Notes: a model not told the origin generated them from the letters alone. A DNA stretch of 64,000 bases from Flavobacterium ginsengisoli (GCF_029625315.1 NZ_CP121110.1:1975501-2039500), one strand, 5' to 3'; numbered from the stretch's first letter, positions 8,571 to 18,018 are shown. Numbers and translations are program-made.

Positions 8571-10355
8571 ATGAAATGGATACCAAATTTTAATTCTTCA
8601 AACTCTTTGAGAGTTATTTTTGTAATCGCAGTTTTCATTCTGTTATTTCTTTCTTCAATTGCTTACAAACATAATCAAGACTTGAACGAATCGAGTAAAT
8701 TGGTTATGCATACCTACGAAATCAACATACAGCTCGAACGCTTAATGTCGGCTATAAAAGATGCAGAAACGGGCCAGCGAGGATATATCATCACTCGCAA
8801 TGCCCGTTTTCTAACTCCTTACATTTATTCGAGAGATAAGGTAAATACTTCTTTTATTACCTTAAAAAAACTAACTGCTGATAATGAGTCGCAACAGGAA
8901 AATCTTCAGAAGCTTTTCAAACTCATTACCCAACGCTTTGTTTCTTTTGAGAACTGTTTAAAATACAGCGATCCAAAAACATACGACAAAAGAAAACTCG
9001 ACAATCACATGTTTGGCGGAAGGATCTTAATGGAAAACATTCGCTTTAAGGTCGACGAAATGAACGATATTGAAAAAACATATCTCAAAAAAAGGCTTAA
9101 AATTTACGATGCCGAAATCTCATTAAGTCCGCTTTTTTCTATTTCGCTATTCTTGGTTGCTTTAAGCTTCATTTTATTATCTTACAGACAAATTAGCCGC
9201 GATTTTGAGCGCTTGAAAGTATTCAATAAAAAGCTTTTAATCTCAAGCGGATTAATTTCTGAATCTGAAAATATCGGTAAATTCAGCACTTGGCAATGGG
9301 ATTTGGATTCTGACAAAATAGATTTCTCAGACAATCAGTTTCGATTATTAGGCCTTGAGCCAAAATCTTTTGCTCCCAATAAAGCAACACTTTTAAAATA
9401 CGTGCATCCAGATGATAAAGAATCTGTTGCAAAGGCAATTGACGGAATTATAGAAAAGAAACATCTTCCGTTTGTATACTACAAAATTGTACGTCCCGAT
9501 TTTGAAGTTCGTTATTTTAAAACTACGGGCAAACTCGTAACCGACCAACAAGGAAGCAAAATTTTACTTGGAATTAATTTTGATATTACAGACGAACATC
9601 TTCTTAATATTGAACTTCAGGAAAGAAATAAAGAGTTGGAGAAAAGCAACAAAGAGTTGGCTTCATTTAATCATGTGGCAAGTCACGATTTGCAGGAACC
9701 ACTGAGAAAAATACAAACTTTTATTTCGAGAGTTTCTGATGCCGATAAAAAAGTCATGTCTGAAAGCGGCAAAAATTACATCACTAAAATTGAAAGTTCA
9801 GCAAAAAGAATGCGTGTTTTAATAGACGATCTTCTTTTGTTTTCGAGAACGAATACCACGAAAAAAGAGTTCATCAAAACAAGCCTTAATGACCTTTTAA
9901 GCAATGCAGAATCTGAATTGGCAGAAATAATCGAAGAAAAGAAAGCAGTGATTAAGGTTTCAAAACTTCCAAAACTTTCTGTAATTCCATATCAGATCGA
10001 GCGACTATTTATTAACTTAATTGGAAATTCATTAAAATACAGTAAGCCTGATATTGAACCAGAGATATCAATTTCTAGCGAAAAAGTAAATTCTTCCGAG
10101 TATCCAGAAATATTAGAACAGTCTATAAAGAAATTTCATAAAATTACTTTTACAGATAACGGAATGGGATTTGATCCTCAGTTTAAAGAAACTATTTTTA
10201 TTCTTTTTCAGCGTCTTCATTCTAAAACAGACTATCCAGGAACCGGAATCGGATTGGCAATCTGCAAGAAGATTGTAGAAAATCATAAAGGCCATATTAC
10301 AGCCGATAGTACTTTGGGCAAAGGCTCTGTATTTACCGTATTCCTGCCCGATTAA
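8571..10355 (+). CDS. CHASE3-PAS sensor histidine kinase
   Basis: 594 aa. Order: TM1 (about 13-31); periplasmic CHASE3 domain with AETGQRGYIITRN; TM2 (about 184-203); PAS domain (about 225-345) containing WQWDLDSDKIDFSDNQ; a short coiled coil; HisKA with the phospho-accepting His in FNHVASHDLQEPLRKIQTF; and the HATPase domain with N-box NLIGNSLKYSK, DNGMGFDP and GTGIGLAICKKIVENH. CHASE3 is a fused sensory domain of unknown ligand. It is coupled to the response regulator just upstream and probably controls some of the surrounding stress genes. Confidence 0.92.
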   Translation: MKWIPNFNSSNSLRVIFVIAVFILLFLSSIAYKHNQDLNESSKLVMHTYEINIQLERLMSAIKDAETGQRGYIITRNARFLTPYIYSRDKVNTSFITLKKLTADNESQQENLQKLFKLITQRFVSFENCLKYSDPKTYDKRKLDNHMFGGRILMENIRFKVDEMNDIEKTYLKKRLKIYDAEISLSPLFSISLFLVALSFILLSYRQISRDFERLKVFNKKLLISSGLISESENIGKFSTWQWDLDSDKIDFSDNQFRLLGLEPKSFAPNKATLLKYVHPDDKESVAKAIDGIIEKKHLPFVYYKIVRPDFEVRYFKTTGKLVTDQQGSKILLGINFDITDEHLLNIELQERNKELEKSNKELASFNHVASHDLQEPLRKIQTFISRVSDADKKVMSESGKNYITKIESSAKRMRVLIDDLLLFSRTNTTKKEFIKTSLNDLLSNAESELAEIIEEKKAVIKVSKLPKLSVIPYQIERLFINLIGNSLKYSKPDIEPEISISSEKVNSSEYPEILEQSIKKFHKITFTDNGMGFDPQFKETIFILFQRLHSKTDYPGTGIGLAICKKIVENHKGHITADSTLGKGSVFTVFLPD

Positions 10356-10404
10356 AATTTTATTTTAATTTGTAAGAAAAAAATCGCTACATTATACTAA
10401 GAGC

Positions 10405-10446
10405 AAAAAAAGAAATTATAGATTTTTCTATAATTTCTTTTTTTTA
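10405..10446 (+). terminator. Intrinsic terminator after the histidine kinase gene
   Basis: An 18-bp stem, 10405-10422 (AAAGAAATTATAGA core) with 10427-10445, runs into a T tract. Confidence 0.8.
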
Positions 10447-10600
10447 CACCAAACTTAAACTTCACAAACCTTTGATTTTAAAAGGATAAAACCCAAAAAT
10501 AATTCTGTTATGGGAATTATATAACGATTCATTTTTATGCTGTAAAGGAAAATCTTTCATTCGTTAGCATCTTTGTAATGTAATACTTTAGGAACTAATA

Positions 10601-11170
10601 ATGAAAGCAATTTCCCCATTAAAAGCTACTTATCTTAAAGTCTTTTTCTTATTTGTATTAGTGGTCTGCATCACGTCATGCAGAAAAATTAATCCGATTG
10701 AAAATACTTTGAAAAATCAAGCTTTTGCAAAAAATGACAGAGAAGAAACAGAAGTCTTCTTTTTTATTTCAGCGGCGAATATTAGCAAATCTATTATTTC
10801 AAAAAGTCAAATTGCACAACAAAAAAGTTCAGATGTAATTGTTCAGGAATTAAGCAAAAGAATAGAAATTGAAGAGAATCAGTTGCTACAAGAAGTAACC
10901 AAAATGGCCACATCTAAGCTCATTGTCATTACTGAAATAAACGCCATGCACAAACGAGACCTGTACAACCTCATTGATGCTAGCAACAAAGATTTTAACA
11001 GCATCTATCTCGACGCCACAACAGAAGCTTTATGTGATCAAATTGAATTACTTGAAAAGATTTCTAAGGAAACAAATGATAAACAAATTTTGGAACTGGT
11101 TCTCCGTTTTTTGCCCGAACAATACAAACTCTTACGAGAGACTGAAAGAATAAAAAAACAAAATGAATAA
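10601..11170 (+). CDS. DUF4142-like lipoprotein
   Basis: 189 aa. A long hydrophobic signal ends in the lipobox CITSC (Cys27). The mature part is helical with two long amphipathic helices; FFISAANISKSIISKSQIAQ resembles the start of DUF4142 domains, and EALCDQIELLEKIS lies in the last helix. DUF4142 proteins are four-helix, often stress-linked periplasmic proteins of unknown function. The match is by pattern and moderate. Confidence 0.55.
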   Translation: MKAISPLKATYLKVFFLFVLVVCITSCRKINPIENTLKNQAFAKNDREETEVFFFISAANISKSIISKSQIAQQKSSDVIVQELSKRIEIEENQLLQEVTKMATSKLIVITEINAMHKRDLYNLIDASNKDFNSIYLDATTEALCDQIELLEKISKETNDKQILELVLRFLPEQYKLLRETERIKKQNE

Positions 11171-11206
11171 ACGCCTATTATCTATCTATTAACTAAATTT
11201 TTTACT

Positions 11207-11854
11207 ATGAAATTACAAGCCAATTTTTTATGCGCCTTAACACTTTTTTTATCAGCTTCGTTTGGAATGCTGCACGCTCAGGACAATAATGTAAATACCG
11301 AATTTGGTGTAAAAGGAGGATTCAACATGTCTAATCTTTACGGCAGCGGAGATGATGTAGATGACAACAATGTTTTATACGGATTTAATGCCGGAGTTTA
11401 TGCTACACTTCCTATTTCAGATTTTGTAGCAATTCAGCCAGAACTTTTGTTTACCACAAAAGGGGCAAAATTAGAATACAACAACGCTCTTGCTAGTGGG
11501 GATGCAAAATTTAGACTTAATTATATCGAGCTTCCGCTTTTAGTGCGAGTTAATGTGACAAAAAACTTTAACATTCACGCCGGTGGTTACGCTTCTTATC
11601 TAGTAAGCTCTAAAGTAAGCGGAAACGGAAGTATTGATTTTGACCAAGATATTGACACAGATGATCTTGCCAAATTTGACGCAGGTATTTCTGCTGGTGT
11701 TGGAGTAGATTTTAACCCAATTAGCGTAGGATTACGTTACAATTACGGTTTAACCACTGTAGGTAAAGAAAGAACCGTTGCAGGAACAACATATACATTT
11801 CCTGACGCAAAAAACAGCAACTTGACTTTATATCTTTCTTATAAGTTAAATTAA
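11207..11854 (+). CDS. Outer-membrane beta-barrel (porin family, PorT-like)
   Basis: 215 aa. A signal peptide ends near LHAQD. The body has alternating beta strands starting FGVKGGFNMSNLYG, a typical IQPELLFTTKGAK strand and a C-terminal strand ending in LYLSYKLN. This layout fits the eight-stranded outer-membrane beta-barrel family common in Bacteroidota. It starts 36 nt after the DUF4142-like gene. Confidence 0.8.
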   Translation: MKLQANFLCALTLFLSASFGMLHAQDNNVNTEFGVKGGFNMSNLYGSGDDVDDNNVLYGFNAGVYATLPISDFVAIQPELLFTTKGAKLEYNNALASGDAKFRLNYIELPLLVRVNVTKNFNIHAGGYASYLVSSKVSGNGSIDFDQDIDTDDLAKFDAGISAGVGVDFNPISVGLRYNYGLTTVGKERTVAGTTYTFPDAKNSNLTLYLSYKLN

Positions 11855-11888
11855 AAGAATTGATTATTAACCATTAAAATAAAAAACC

Positions 11889-12041
11889 ATGTCAAACTTA
11901 TTATATACAATCGCAGTGATTCTGGTGATACTTTGGGCTCTTGGGTTCTTTGTTTACAGTTTCGGAAGCATTATTCATATTCTTCTTGTAATTGCCATTA
12001 TTGCCGTATTGCTTCGACTAATTAAAGGTCGAGAAGTATAA
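11889..12041 (+). CDS. lmo0937-type small membrane protein
   Basis: 50 aa, with a clean ATG after an AAAAAACC leader. The sequence MSNLLYTIAVILVILWALGF, then SIIHILLVIAIIAVLLRLI, gives two membrane helices with the loop FFVYSFGS between. This matches the lmo0937 family of stress-induced small membrane proteins. It lies 34 nt after the porin gene, inside the stress cluster. Confidence 0.8.
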   Translation: MSNLLYTIAVILVILWALGFFVYSFGSIIHILLVIAIIAVLLRLIKGREV

Positions 12042-12102
12042 AATCACACTTTTTATTAAATCAACAAATTATTAAATATTAATCCATTAAAATTAATTTA
12101 TT

Positions 12103-12387
12103 ATGAAAACTAGTAGCACAATTTTAGGAATTTTAGGAGCCGCAGCGGCGGGAGCATTCATAGGTGTTTTATTTGCACCAGACAAAGGGTCAAACACAAG
12201 AAAAAAAATCAAAGATAAATCAAAAGATTACGGTGATAATCTAAAAACAAAATTTGATGGTATTGTAAACACAATCACTTCAAACGGTAAAGAAATTATC
12301 GAAGAAGGAAAATCTAAACTTAACCAAGTTAAAGAAGATTACAATACGCTGAAAGACGACGTTAAAACAGTAAAATCAAACTATTAA
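12103..12387 (+). CDS. YtxH domain protein
   Basis: 94 aa. An N-terminal glycine/alanine-rich membrane helix (ILGILGAAAAGAFIGVLFAP) is followed by DKGSNTRKKIKDKSKDY, the YtxH signature, then a charged coiled-coil tail. YtxH proteins are general-stress proteins of unknown mechanism, probably anchored in the inner membrane. Confidence 0.85.
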   Translation: MKTSSTILGILGAAAAGAFIGVLFAPDKGSNTRKKIKDKSKDYGDNLKTKFDGIVNTITSNGKEIIEEGKSKLNQVKEDYNTLKDDVKTVKSNY

Positions 12388-12433
12388 TCGAGATATTAAT
12401 TAGTGAAATTTTCAAACCATAAAACCCTATATC

Positions 12434-12793
12434 ATGGAACCAAATGCAACAACAAACGAGGACTTAAATCTTTATGAAAAAGCTGAAAACTATGCTAAAA
12501 CAAGTTTAGAATTACTAAAACTGAAAACAGTATGTTCAGTTGCTGACGGTGCTTCATCATTGGCTTCAAAGATAGCGATTGGTATTGTTGTTGCATTTTT
12601 TACTTTGTTTCTAAATATTGGCATTAGTTTATGGATTGGAAAAGAACTTGGAGAGTACTACTATGGCTTTTTTATCATGGCATTATTTTATCTTATTGTA
12701 GTGATTGTGGTTGTGAAATCGCATCATAAATTGATAAAAACTCCTATTGGTAATACGATCATTTCAAGTATACTGAAAGAAACCAATAAATGA
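12434..12793 (+). CDS. Holin-like (phage holin / putative actinobacterial Holin-X type) membrane protein
   Basis: 119 aa with two transmembrane helices (about residues 45-70 and 76-96), an amphipathic N-terminal helix and a basic C-terminus. The layout and neighbours match the small "phage holin family" proteins that sit next to YtxH genes in Bacteroidota. No phage genes are nearby, so a lysis role is unlikely. Confidence 0.6.
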   Translation: MEPNATTNEDLNLYEKAENYAKTSLELLKLKTVCSVADGASSLASKIAIGIVVAFFTLFLNIGISLWIGKELGEYYYGFFIMALFYLIVVIVVVKSHHKLIKTPIGNTIISSILKETNK

Positions 12794-12821
12794 TTTAATT
12801 ATTAATAAACATAAAAAGACT

Positions 12822-13196
12822 ATGGAGGCTATTTACAATATTGATCAGTTAAATCAAAAAATTGAGGAATTAGAAATTCGCCAAGATAAAGAATGGTGCG
12901 ATATAAAAGACGAAATCGACGAGATTAAGAACAATTTAAAACCTATTAATCTAATTAGAAATACAGTGGAGGAAATTAACGAAACTGTTGGTTTTAAAAG
13001 TCATATTGCTCAGTCGGCAATTAGTATCGGAATTGGTTATCTGGCAAAAAGATTTATTGTCGGCAAAGGCGATTCGATGTTCAAAGGTGTTTTGGGCTCA
13101 ATCGTTCAGCTTATCGTAACAAATCTGGTTTCGAAACCTCATCATGAATCTTCCGAAGAAGAAGAATCATCACAATACGAACCGTCTAGAGAGTAA
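12822..13196 (+). CDS. Hypothetical protein of the YtxH/holin cluster
   Basis: 124 aa. An acidic coiled-coil N-terminus (about residues 5-45) is followed by a hydrophobic region (SAISIGIGYLAKRFIVG, VLGSIVQLIVTNLV) and an acidic Ser/Glu tail. It starts 29 nt after the holin-like gene and is probably co-transcribed. No family recognised beyond this context. Confidence 0.6.
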   Translation: MEAIYNIDQLNQKIEELEIRQDKEWCDIKDEIDEIKNNLKPINLIRNTVEEINETVGFKSHIAQSAISIGIGYLAKRFIVGKGDSMFKGVLGSIVQLIVTNLVSKPHHESSEEEESSQYEPSRE

Positions 13197-13221
13197 TTTG
13201 TTTAACTTAATTTTAATTATT

Positions 13222-13320
13222 ATGGAAAAGTTTAGCGAAATAATGATAAAAAACGGTGTATACGTTTACTCGAATCTATATAAATGTTTTGAATACACAA
13301 GGATATTTCTAGGTGTCTAA
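13222..13320 (+). CDS. Possible 32-aa peptide at the end of the stress cluster
   Basis: Starts MEKFSEIMIKNGVYVYSN and ends RIFLGV. It lies 26 nt after the preceding stop, after a TTAATTTTAATTATT leader like those of the cluster genes. Short and unrecognised; it may not be translated. Confidence 0.25.
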   Translation: MEKFSEIMIKNGVYVYSNLYKCFEYTRIFLGV

Positions 13321-13376
13321 TTCCATCATACGTTTTTGGGGAAACAAGTGATGGAAAAGGACCTTAATTATATATT

Positions 13377-13563
13377 TAAGGTGCTAAGTTGCTAAGATTC
13401 TAAGGTTCTAAGTTTTATACTTCGATTTTTTTAATCTTGCTTACTGATCTTAAAAATAAAAAACCGCAACTACTTTGTAGTTGCGGTTTTTTTTATGTCT
13501 TCAATTTCATAAACTCAGAACCTTAGAAACTCAGAACCTTAGAATCTTAGCATCTCAGAACCT
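13377..13563. repeat. Inverted pair of 8-bp-period CTAAG arrays around a terminator
   Basis: On the left (13377-13424) words of the form nnnCTAAG repeat every 8 bp (GTGCTAAG, TTGCTAAG, ATTCTAAG, GTTCTAAG). On the right (13511-13563) they recur inverted (CCTTAGAA, ACTCAGAA, CCTTAGAA, TCTTAG). The hairpin at 13458-13494 sits between. The right array ends at the stop codon of the minus-strand DUF5723 gene. Confidence 0.75.
13458..13494. terminator. Bidirectional terminator
   Basis: AAACCGCAACTAC pairs perfectly with GTAGTTGCGGTTT around TTT, with A runs before and T runs after. It lies between convergent transcripts. Confidence 0.88.
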
Positions 13564-14896
13564 CTACCTATAATCCTGATAAATCGGTAATTTCAAACCT
13601 GCGTAAATGTTACAGCCTTTTGAAGTGTTTGAAAACAGATTGGTAAATAGAGTTCCAGAACCAATAAATAATGGACCTGCTCTAAAACCAGCTCCTATTT
13701 GCGTTCCGCTGTATTGCATATACGTTACAGGAACATAAAAGCTAAATTGTCTTGTTTCGTATCTTGGCGAAAAAGTTACCGAATTGGCAATTGCAGTTCC
13801 GTTTACTTTTTTGGCATCTACTAAACTGAAATCCCCACTTAAATTCAAATAAAATCTTTGATTGATATTCCAATCAAAATTGGTGTGCAAAGCCGTTGGT
13901 AAATTTGCTTTCACTCCTTTTCTAGAAGATATTTTAGTATAGTTAGCGTCAAAAAATTCAAAAATATCATCTGCATCCTCAATATCTTGCTTGCGTTACT
14001 CTTCCTGTTATATTATAAGTATTCTCTACAATATTTTTATAGTTTAGTTTTCCAATATCGGTTATAGAAGCTGCTGCTTTAAACTTATATCGGTTTCCTG
14101 CGCAAGAATGACAATTTGTACGATATTCATAAGTAAAACCTAAATCTACTCCTACTCCTGCCGATCCCATATCAAACTTTGGATCATTTCCGTTGGCATA
14201 ATCATAACTCGCCGCTGTTTTTATTGTTCCTGTCGAATAATATTCGCTCAACGAAGGATTTGCTTCATTTTTAGTAAAAGCTACGTTCAAATCATTTCCG
14301 TTAATATAACCGTTTACGCCCGCCATTAAGTATTTTAAAGTAATTCCGCCTTTTACAAAATGATCATCACGATCGAACAAAACCGTCGCATAACTCGCTC
14401 CAATTTCAGCCCAAGAATTCGAAACACCATTCGGATTTCCGCCTGCAATTAAAAAATTATCAGAAGCATTTACATCTTTATTAACCTCATCAATAAGCTG
14501 TCCGTTTATGCCAACTAGATTTGTAACACTACGCACACGCGTAAAAAGTGCAACGCTATGCAAAGGCGTAATATTAAACATAACAGACGGCCCCATAATA
14601 TCAGCATTAAAATTCCCCCTATTATTCGATTTGAAATTCCTGCTCGCTTGAGTATCCAGATCGTAACCGCCGTCTAATATATTGGCAAAATTAACTCCGT
14701 ATAAATCATTTTGCCCAGTTCCGCTTACAGATACAAACGTAACGTCGGCTTTATACTTCGAATCCACAATATTAGAAGGATTAAACAATGCCGACTGAAT
14801 TCCAGCAAAATTATCATCTCTAAATCCGAAATACGATTGCGATCGCGCATAAAAAAAGCTTCCAAAGAAGCAAAATAGAAGTAAAGTTCTCTTCAT
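13564..14896 (-). CDS. DUF5723-type outer-membrane protein, one frameshift
   Basis: About 443 aa when joined. The signal peptide ends YARSQS; next comes FGFRDDNFAGIQSALFNPSN, typical of DUF5723/PorV-like barrel proteins, then many beta strands and a glycine-rich C-terminal barrel region ending KLPIYQDYR. The frame breaks at GCTTGC 13989-13994 (GCAAGC on the coding strand); without one base the joint reads GRVTQ-QDIEDADDIFEF. Both halves are otherwise open. Its role is unknown; the family is restricted to Bacteroidota. Confidence 0.72.
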
Positions 14897-14990
14897 AAAT
14901 TAGATTGGTTTTGGTTGGTTTAGTATTCTTTTTGGGTATAAAAGCATGACAAATATGAGATAAAAAATTCAGCAAAAAAAGCTAGTTTTC

Positions 14991-15033
14991 TTTAGGTTCT
15001 AAGATGCTAAGATTCTAAGAAACTAAGTTTTAC
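14991..15033. repeat. CTAAG array (left arm), partner of 16581-16627
   Basis: GGTTCTAAGATGCTAAGATTCTAAG shows the nnnCTAAG word at 8-bp spacing. Inverted words occur at 16581-16627, so the pair brackets the lipoprotein gene at 15213-16346. The rest of the 316-bp gap 14897-15212 holds only a terminator at its right end. Confidence 0.65.
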
Positions 15034-15181
15034 GCACTAGTCTTATAAATCTTACTTCGCAATATTCTTCTGTAGTATTGGTCTTAATTTATGACACTCT
15101 TTTTAAAGAAATAAAGCCTTAAAAATCTAAAATTCCGAACATTAAATTTTCATTAAAAAAGCGATGCTAATTTTTATCCAT

Positions 15182-15214
15182 AAAAAAGCCGAACATTTGT
15201 TCGGCTTTTTTTTT
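15182..15214. terminator. Intrinsic terminator, bidirectional
   Basis: AAAAAAGCCGAACA pairs with TGTTCGGCTTTTTT around TT. It lies at the 3' end of the minus-strand lipoprotein gene. The same core hairpin recurs at 16529-16559. Confidence 0.8.
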
Positions 15215-16346
15215 ATTCCTCTATGTATTCGTATGTCATTGAATCATCTTCACTTAACATCTTCGTTAGATAACCGTCCGGTGTATATTCAAACGTTCTA
15301 TCCCAATAAACAGAATACTCTCCATTCATATCTGTGTAACCGCTATGTGTAAAATTCATATACAGAAAAGGATTTAAAATCAACTCTTGCGAGATCAAAA
15401 AAGGTTTACGATCACTCTCGTAAATACTTACTTCTGTATCACGGAATGATTGTGCCGAATCCGTAACAACACTTGTCAATTTATTTTTTTCATAAGTATA
15501 AGTTATTATGTCAAAAAAACTTGTACCTGTACCTGTTTTGCCAAACGCTTTACTAAGTCTTCCCTGATTATCGTACTCATAGATATATATCCTAACTTGA
15601 TTAGTACTCGAAACACTTGTAGCTTTAGTTATAAAATTGTTCTCATATTCATAACTTATTTTAGTATAATTTCCATTATCATTCGTAACAGTTTTTTCTA
15701 TTAATCTCGAACCATCATATTTATAATCAGTAGTTAAAACCGAAGGCTTTAAAGTAACTTGATCTTTATAATTGCGAATTGACTTTATTAAAAGAGTATC
15801 TGCATAAGTGTATTCAACAACATAATCTAAATCGCTCACATTCTTTGATGTATAGATTACTTTCGAAACCAGTTTTGCAATTTTGTTTTGAGAAGATTCA
15901 GATATATCAAACTTATAAGAACCACCCGAAAAACTAATTACAACATTTGCAGCAGTTGAATCTGTTTTTGCTGAAATTGTACAAGTATACGCCACATTGT
16001 TGATTTGAAAACTATAAATAGTCTTTAATGCCTCTTTAACAATATTAGTTACTTTGTATTCCACCGTACTATTATCAAAAATATTGGAGAACCCGATAGT
16101 TTGAGTTCTTGGATAGAAAATAACCGAAACAGGTTTTATAGTTTCAGTGCCAGAGCCTACTTCAGCAGTTTTTGATGCCTGTCCTGTAGATTTTGTGATT
16201 TTAGCTCCATAATAAGCCTTATATTTTGACTGCGTTGGTTTTACGTCAGCATAAACAACTTCTGGTTGCGAATTATCATCCTGCGAATCATTAGAACACG
16301 ATGTTAGTCCTAAAGCAAGAACAAAAAGTAAAATTATTTTCTTCAT
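15213..16346 (-). CDS. Putative lipoprotein with YD/RHS-like strand repeats
   Basis: 377 aa from ATG at 16346, chosen over an upstream in-frame ATG at 16475 because it gives a proper signal (MKKIILLFVLALGLTSC, lipobox LTSC). A linker of Asp/Ser/Asn follows. The central and C-terminal parts are beta-rich with repeated tyrosine strands such as TKISYEYENNFI, IYEYDNQGRLSKAF and TYTYEKNKLTSV, which resemble YD-repeat-like motifs of surface proteins. Function unknown. Confidence 0.65.
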   Translation of the reverse strand: MKKIILLFVLALGLTSCSNDSQDDNSQPEVVYADVKPTQSKYKAYYGAKITKSTGQASKTAEVGSGTETIKPVSVIFYPRTQTIGFSNIFDNSTVEYKVTNIVKEALKTIYSFQINNVAYTCTISAKTDSTAANVVISFSGGSYKFDISESSQNKIAKLVSKVIYTSKNVSDLDYVVEYTYADTLLIKSIRNYKDQVTLKPSVLTTDYKYDGSRLIEKTVTNDNGNYTKISYEYENNFITKATSVSSTNQVRIYIYEYDNQGRLSKAFGKTGTGTSFFDIITYTYEKNKLTSVVTDSAQSFRDTEVSIYESDRKPFLISQELILNPFLYMNFTHSGYTDMNGEYSVYWDRTFEYTPDGYLTKMLSEDDSMTYEYIEE

Positions 16347-16528
16347 ATATTTTGTTAATAAATCCCGTTTATCATGTCGGGTAATAGCATGTTTTAAATT
16401 TAACTTAATATTTTTCTTATAAACGCGCCGAAAATACATTTTTTTTCTTAAAAATACTAAGATGCCTCGAAACAAAATATTAAGTTTTTTCTCAAATATT
16501 ACAACCTTCTAATTCTAAGGTTTTTCAC

Positions 16529-16559
16529 AAAAAAAAAGCCGAACAAATGTTCGGCTTAA
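16529..16559 (-). terminator. Intrinsic terminator of prfA
   Basis: Read on the minus strand, AAGCCGAACA, TTTG and TGTTCGGCTT form a hairpin followed by a long T run (the A run at 16529-16537 on the plus strand). Confidence 0.7.
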
Positions 16560-16580
16560 TATTATTACAAAGTCCTAAAA

Positions 16581-16627
16581 GAAAACTTAGAATCTAAGCA
16601 TCTTAGTATCTTAGCATCTCAGAAATT
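16581..16627. repeat. CTTAG array (right arm), partner of 14991-15033
   Basis: AACTTAGAATCTAAGCATC and TTAGTATCTTAGCATCTCAG show the inverted 8-bp word. It abuts the stop codon of prfA, as the array at 13511-13563 abuts the stop of the DUF5723 gene. Confidence 0.65.
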
Positions 16628-17704
16628 TAGTAAACTTCCGAAGCTTCCTTCAATTTCTCCATGTTGTTAACCAACTGAAGCTCAGAAACGATTTTCTGAA
16701 TATCACCATTCATGATATTTCCTAAATCGTAAAGCGTTAAACCAATACGGTGATCAGTTACACGACCTTGCGCATAGTTATACGTACGGATTTTTGCCGA
16801 ACGGTCTCCAGAACTTACCTGAGAACTACGTTTTTTAGCATCTTCCTCCTGCTTTTTAGCCAATTCCATTTCGTACAAACGAGAACGTAATACCATCAAA
16901 GCTTTATCTTTATTCTTATGTTGTGATTTCTCATCCTGACATTGCGCCACCAATCCTGTTGGAATGTGCGTTAAACGTACAGCCGATTTCGTAGTATTTA
17001 CCGATTGTCCTCCAGGTCCAGACGAACAGAAGAAATCTACACGAACATCGTTCATATCTACCTGAACATCAAACTCCTCTGCTTCTGGCAAAACCATAAC
17101 CGTTGCAGCCGATGTATGCACACGTCCTTGAGTTTCTGTCTGCGGAACACGTTGTACACGGTGAACACCCGCTTCAAACTTCAAAGTTCCGTATACATCT
17201 TCTCCAGTAACTTCAAAAATAACCTCTTTGAAACCTCCAGAAGTACCCTCGTTCATATCTACAACAGATGATCTCCATCCCATAGATTCGCAATATTTCG
17301 TGTACATTCTAAACAAGTCACCAGCAAAAATACTCGCTTCGTCCCCACCCGTTCCGGCGCGGATCTCCACCATAACGTTTTTCGCGTCTTCAGGATCTTT
17401 AGGAATAAGCATAAATTTGATTTCCTCCTCCAATTCTGGCAGACGTTCTTTTGCTTCATCCAATTGCATTTTGGCCATTTCCACCATTTCAGCATCGCTT
17501 CCGTCAGCAATAATTTCGTTTGCTTCGTCGATGTTTGCTAAAACTATGATGTACTCTTCTCTCTTTTCAACAAGCGCTTTAATACCTTTATATTCTTGGT
17601 TAAGTCGCTTATAACGTTTTTGATCAGAAATAACATCCGGCTGAATAATCAAATCCGAAATCTCATCGAAACAGCCGCTTTACATATTGAAGTCTATCTA
17701 ACAT
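16627..17704 (-). CDS. prfA: Peptide chain release factor 1, one frameshift at the N-terminus
   Basis: Recognises UAA and UAG and releases the nascent chain. The start is ATG at 17704 ([10 protein letters not shown]). That frame stops after 13 codons; one extra base near 17671-17675 separates it from the frame [17 protein letters not shown] that continues to the end. Corrected, the protein is 358 aa, the normal RF1 length. The catalytic GGQ is in [19 protein letters not shown] and the RF1 signature continues [19 protein letters not shown]. As RF1 is essential, the break is probably an error. Unlike most breaks here it is not at GCTTGC. Confidence 0.9.
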
Positions 17705-17760
17705 TTTCTAATTCCTTTTATTGGACGGCAAAATTACAAAATTTTTATCGAAAATTCTAG

Positions 17761-17777
17761 TGTTCATTTTTTGAACA
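17761..17777. promoter_or_regulatory. Inverted repeat in the prfA / 18019 divergent region
   Basis: TGTTCA (17761-17766), TTTTT, TGAACA (17772-17777) is a perfect 6-bp palindrome, 57 nt upstream of the prfA start. It could be an operator or part of the neighbouring repeat; no further evidence. Confidence 0.3.
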
Positions 17778-17816
17778 TTTTAAGTTGAATATTTAGTGGA
17801 ATTGTAATGATTTTTA

Positions 17817-17937
17817 GGAGCTGCTTCCTGCTATCCGCTATATCTTTTTAGGCTGAAGGTTTACGGTTTAATAAGCTCTTTTTCGTTTGCCTAAAAAGGA
17901 TGCCGCTTCTATCAGGGCTAAGGCTTTGGTTTTCATA
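17817..17937. repeat. Intergenic hairpin element of about 120 bp
   Basis: GGAGCTGCTTCCTGCTATCCG begins one side and GGATGCCGCTTCTATCAGGGC the other. ATCTTTTTAGGC near 17842 pairs with GCCTAAAAAGGAT near 17889. From memory, similar "CCTGCTATCCGCT...CTATCAGGGC" elements are common between genes in Flavobacterium. Only one copy is seen here. It makes up most of the 314-bp gap 17705-18018. Confidence 0.55.
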
Positions 17938-18018
17938 ATTGTCTTTACGGTTTTCCGTAATGTATTTAGATTTTATGTTCTTAGTTTTGAAAACTAACTA
18001 ACAACCACAACTTAAAAA

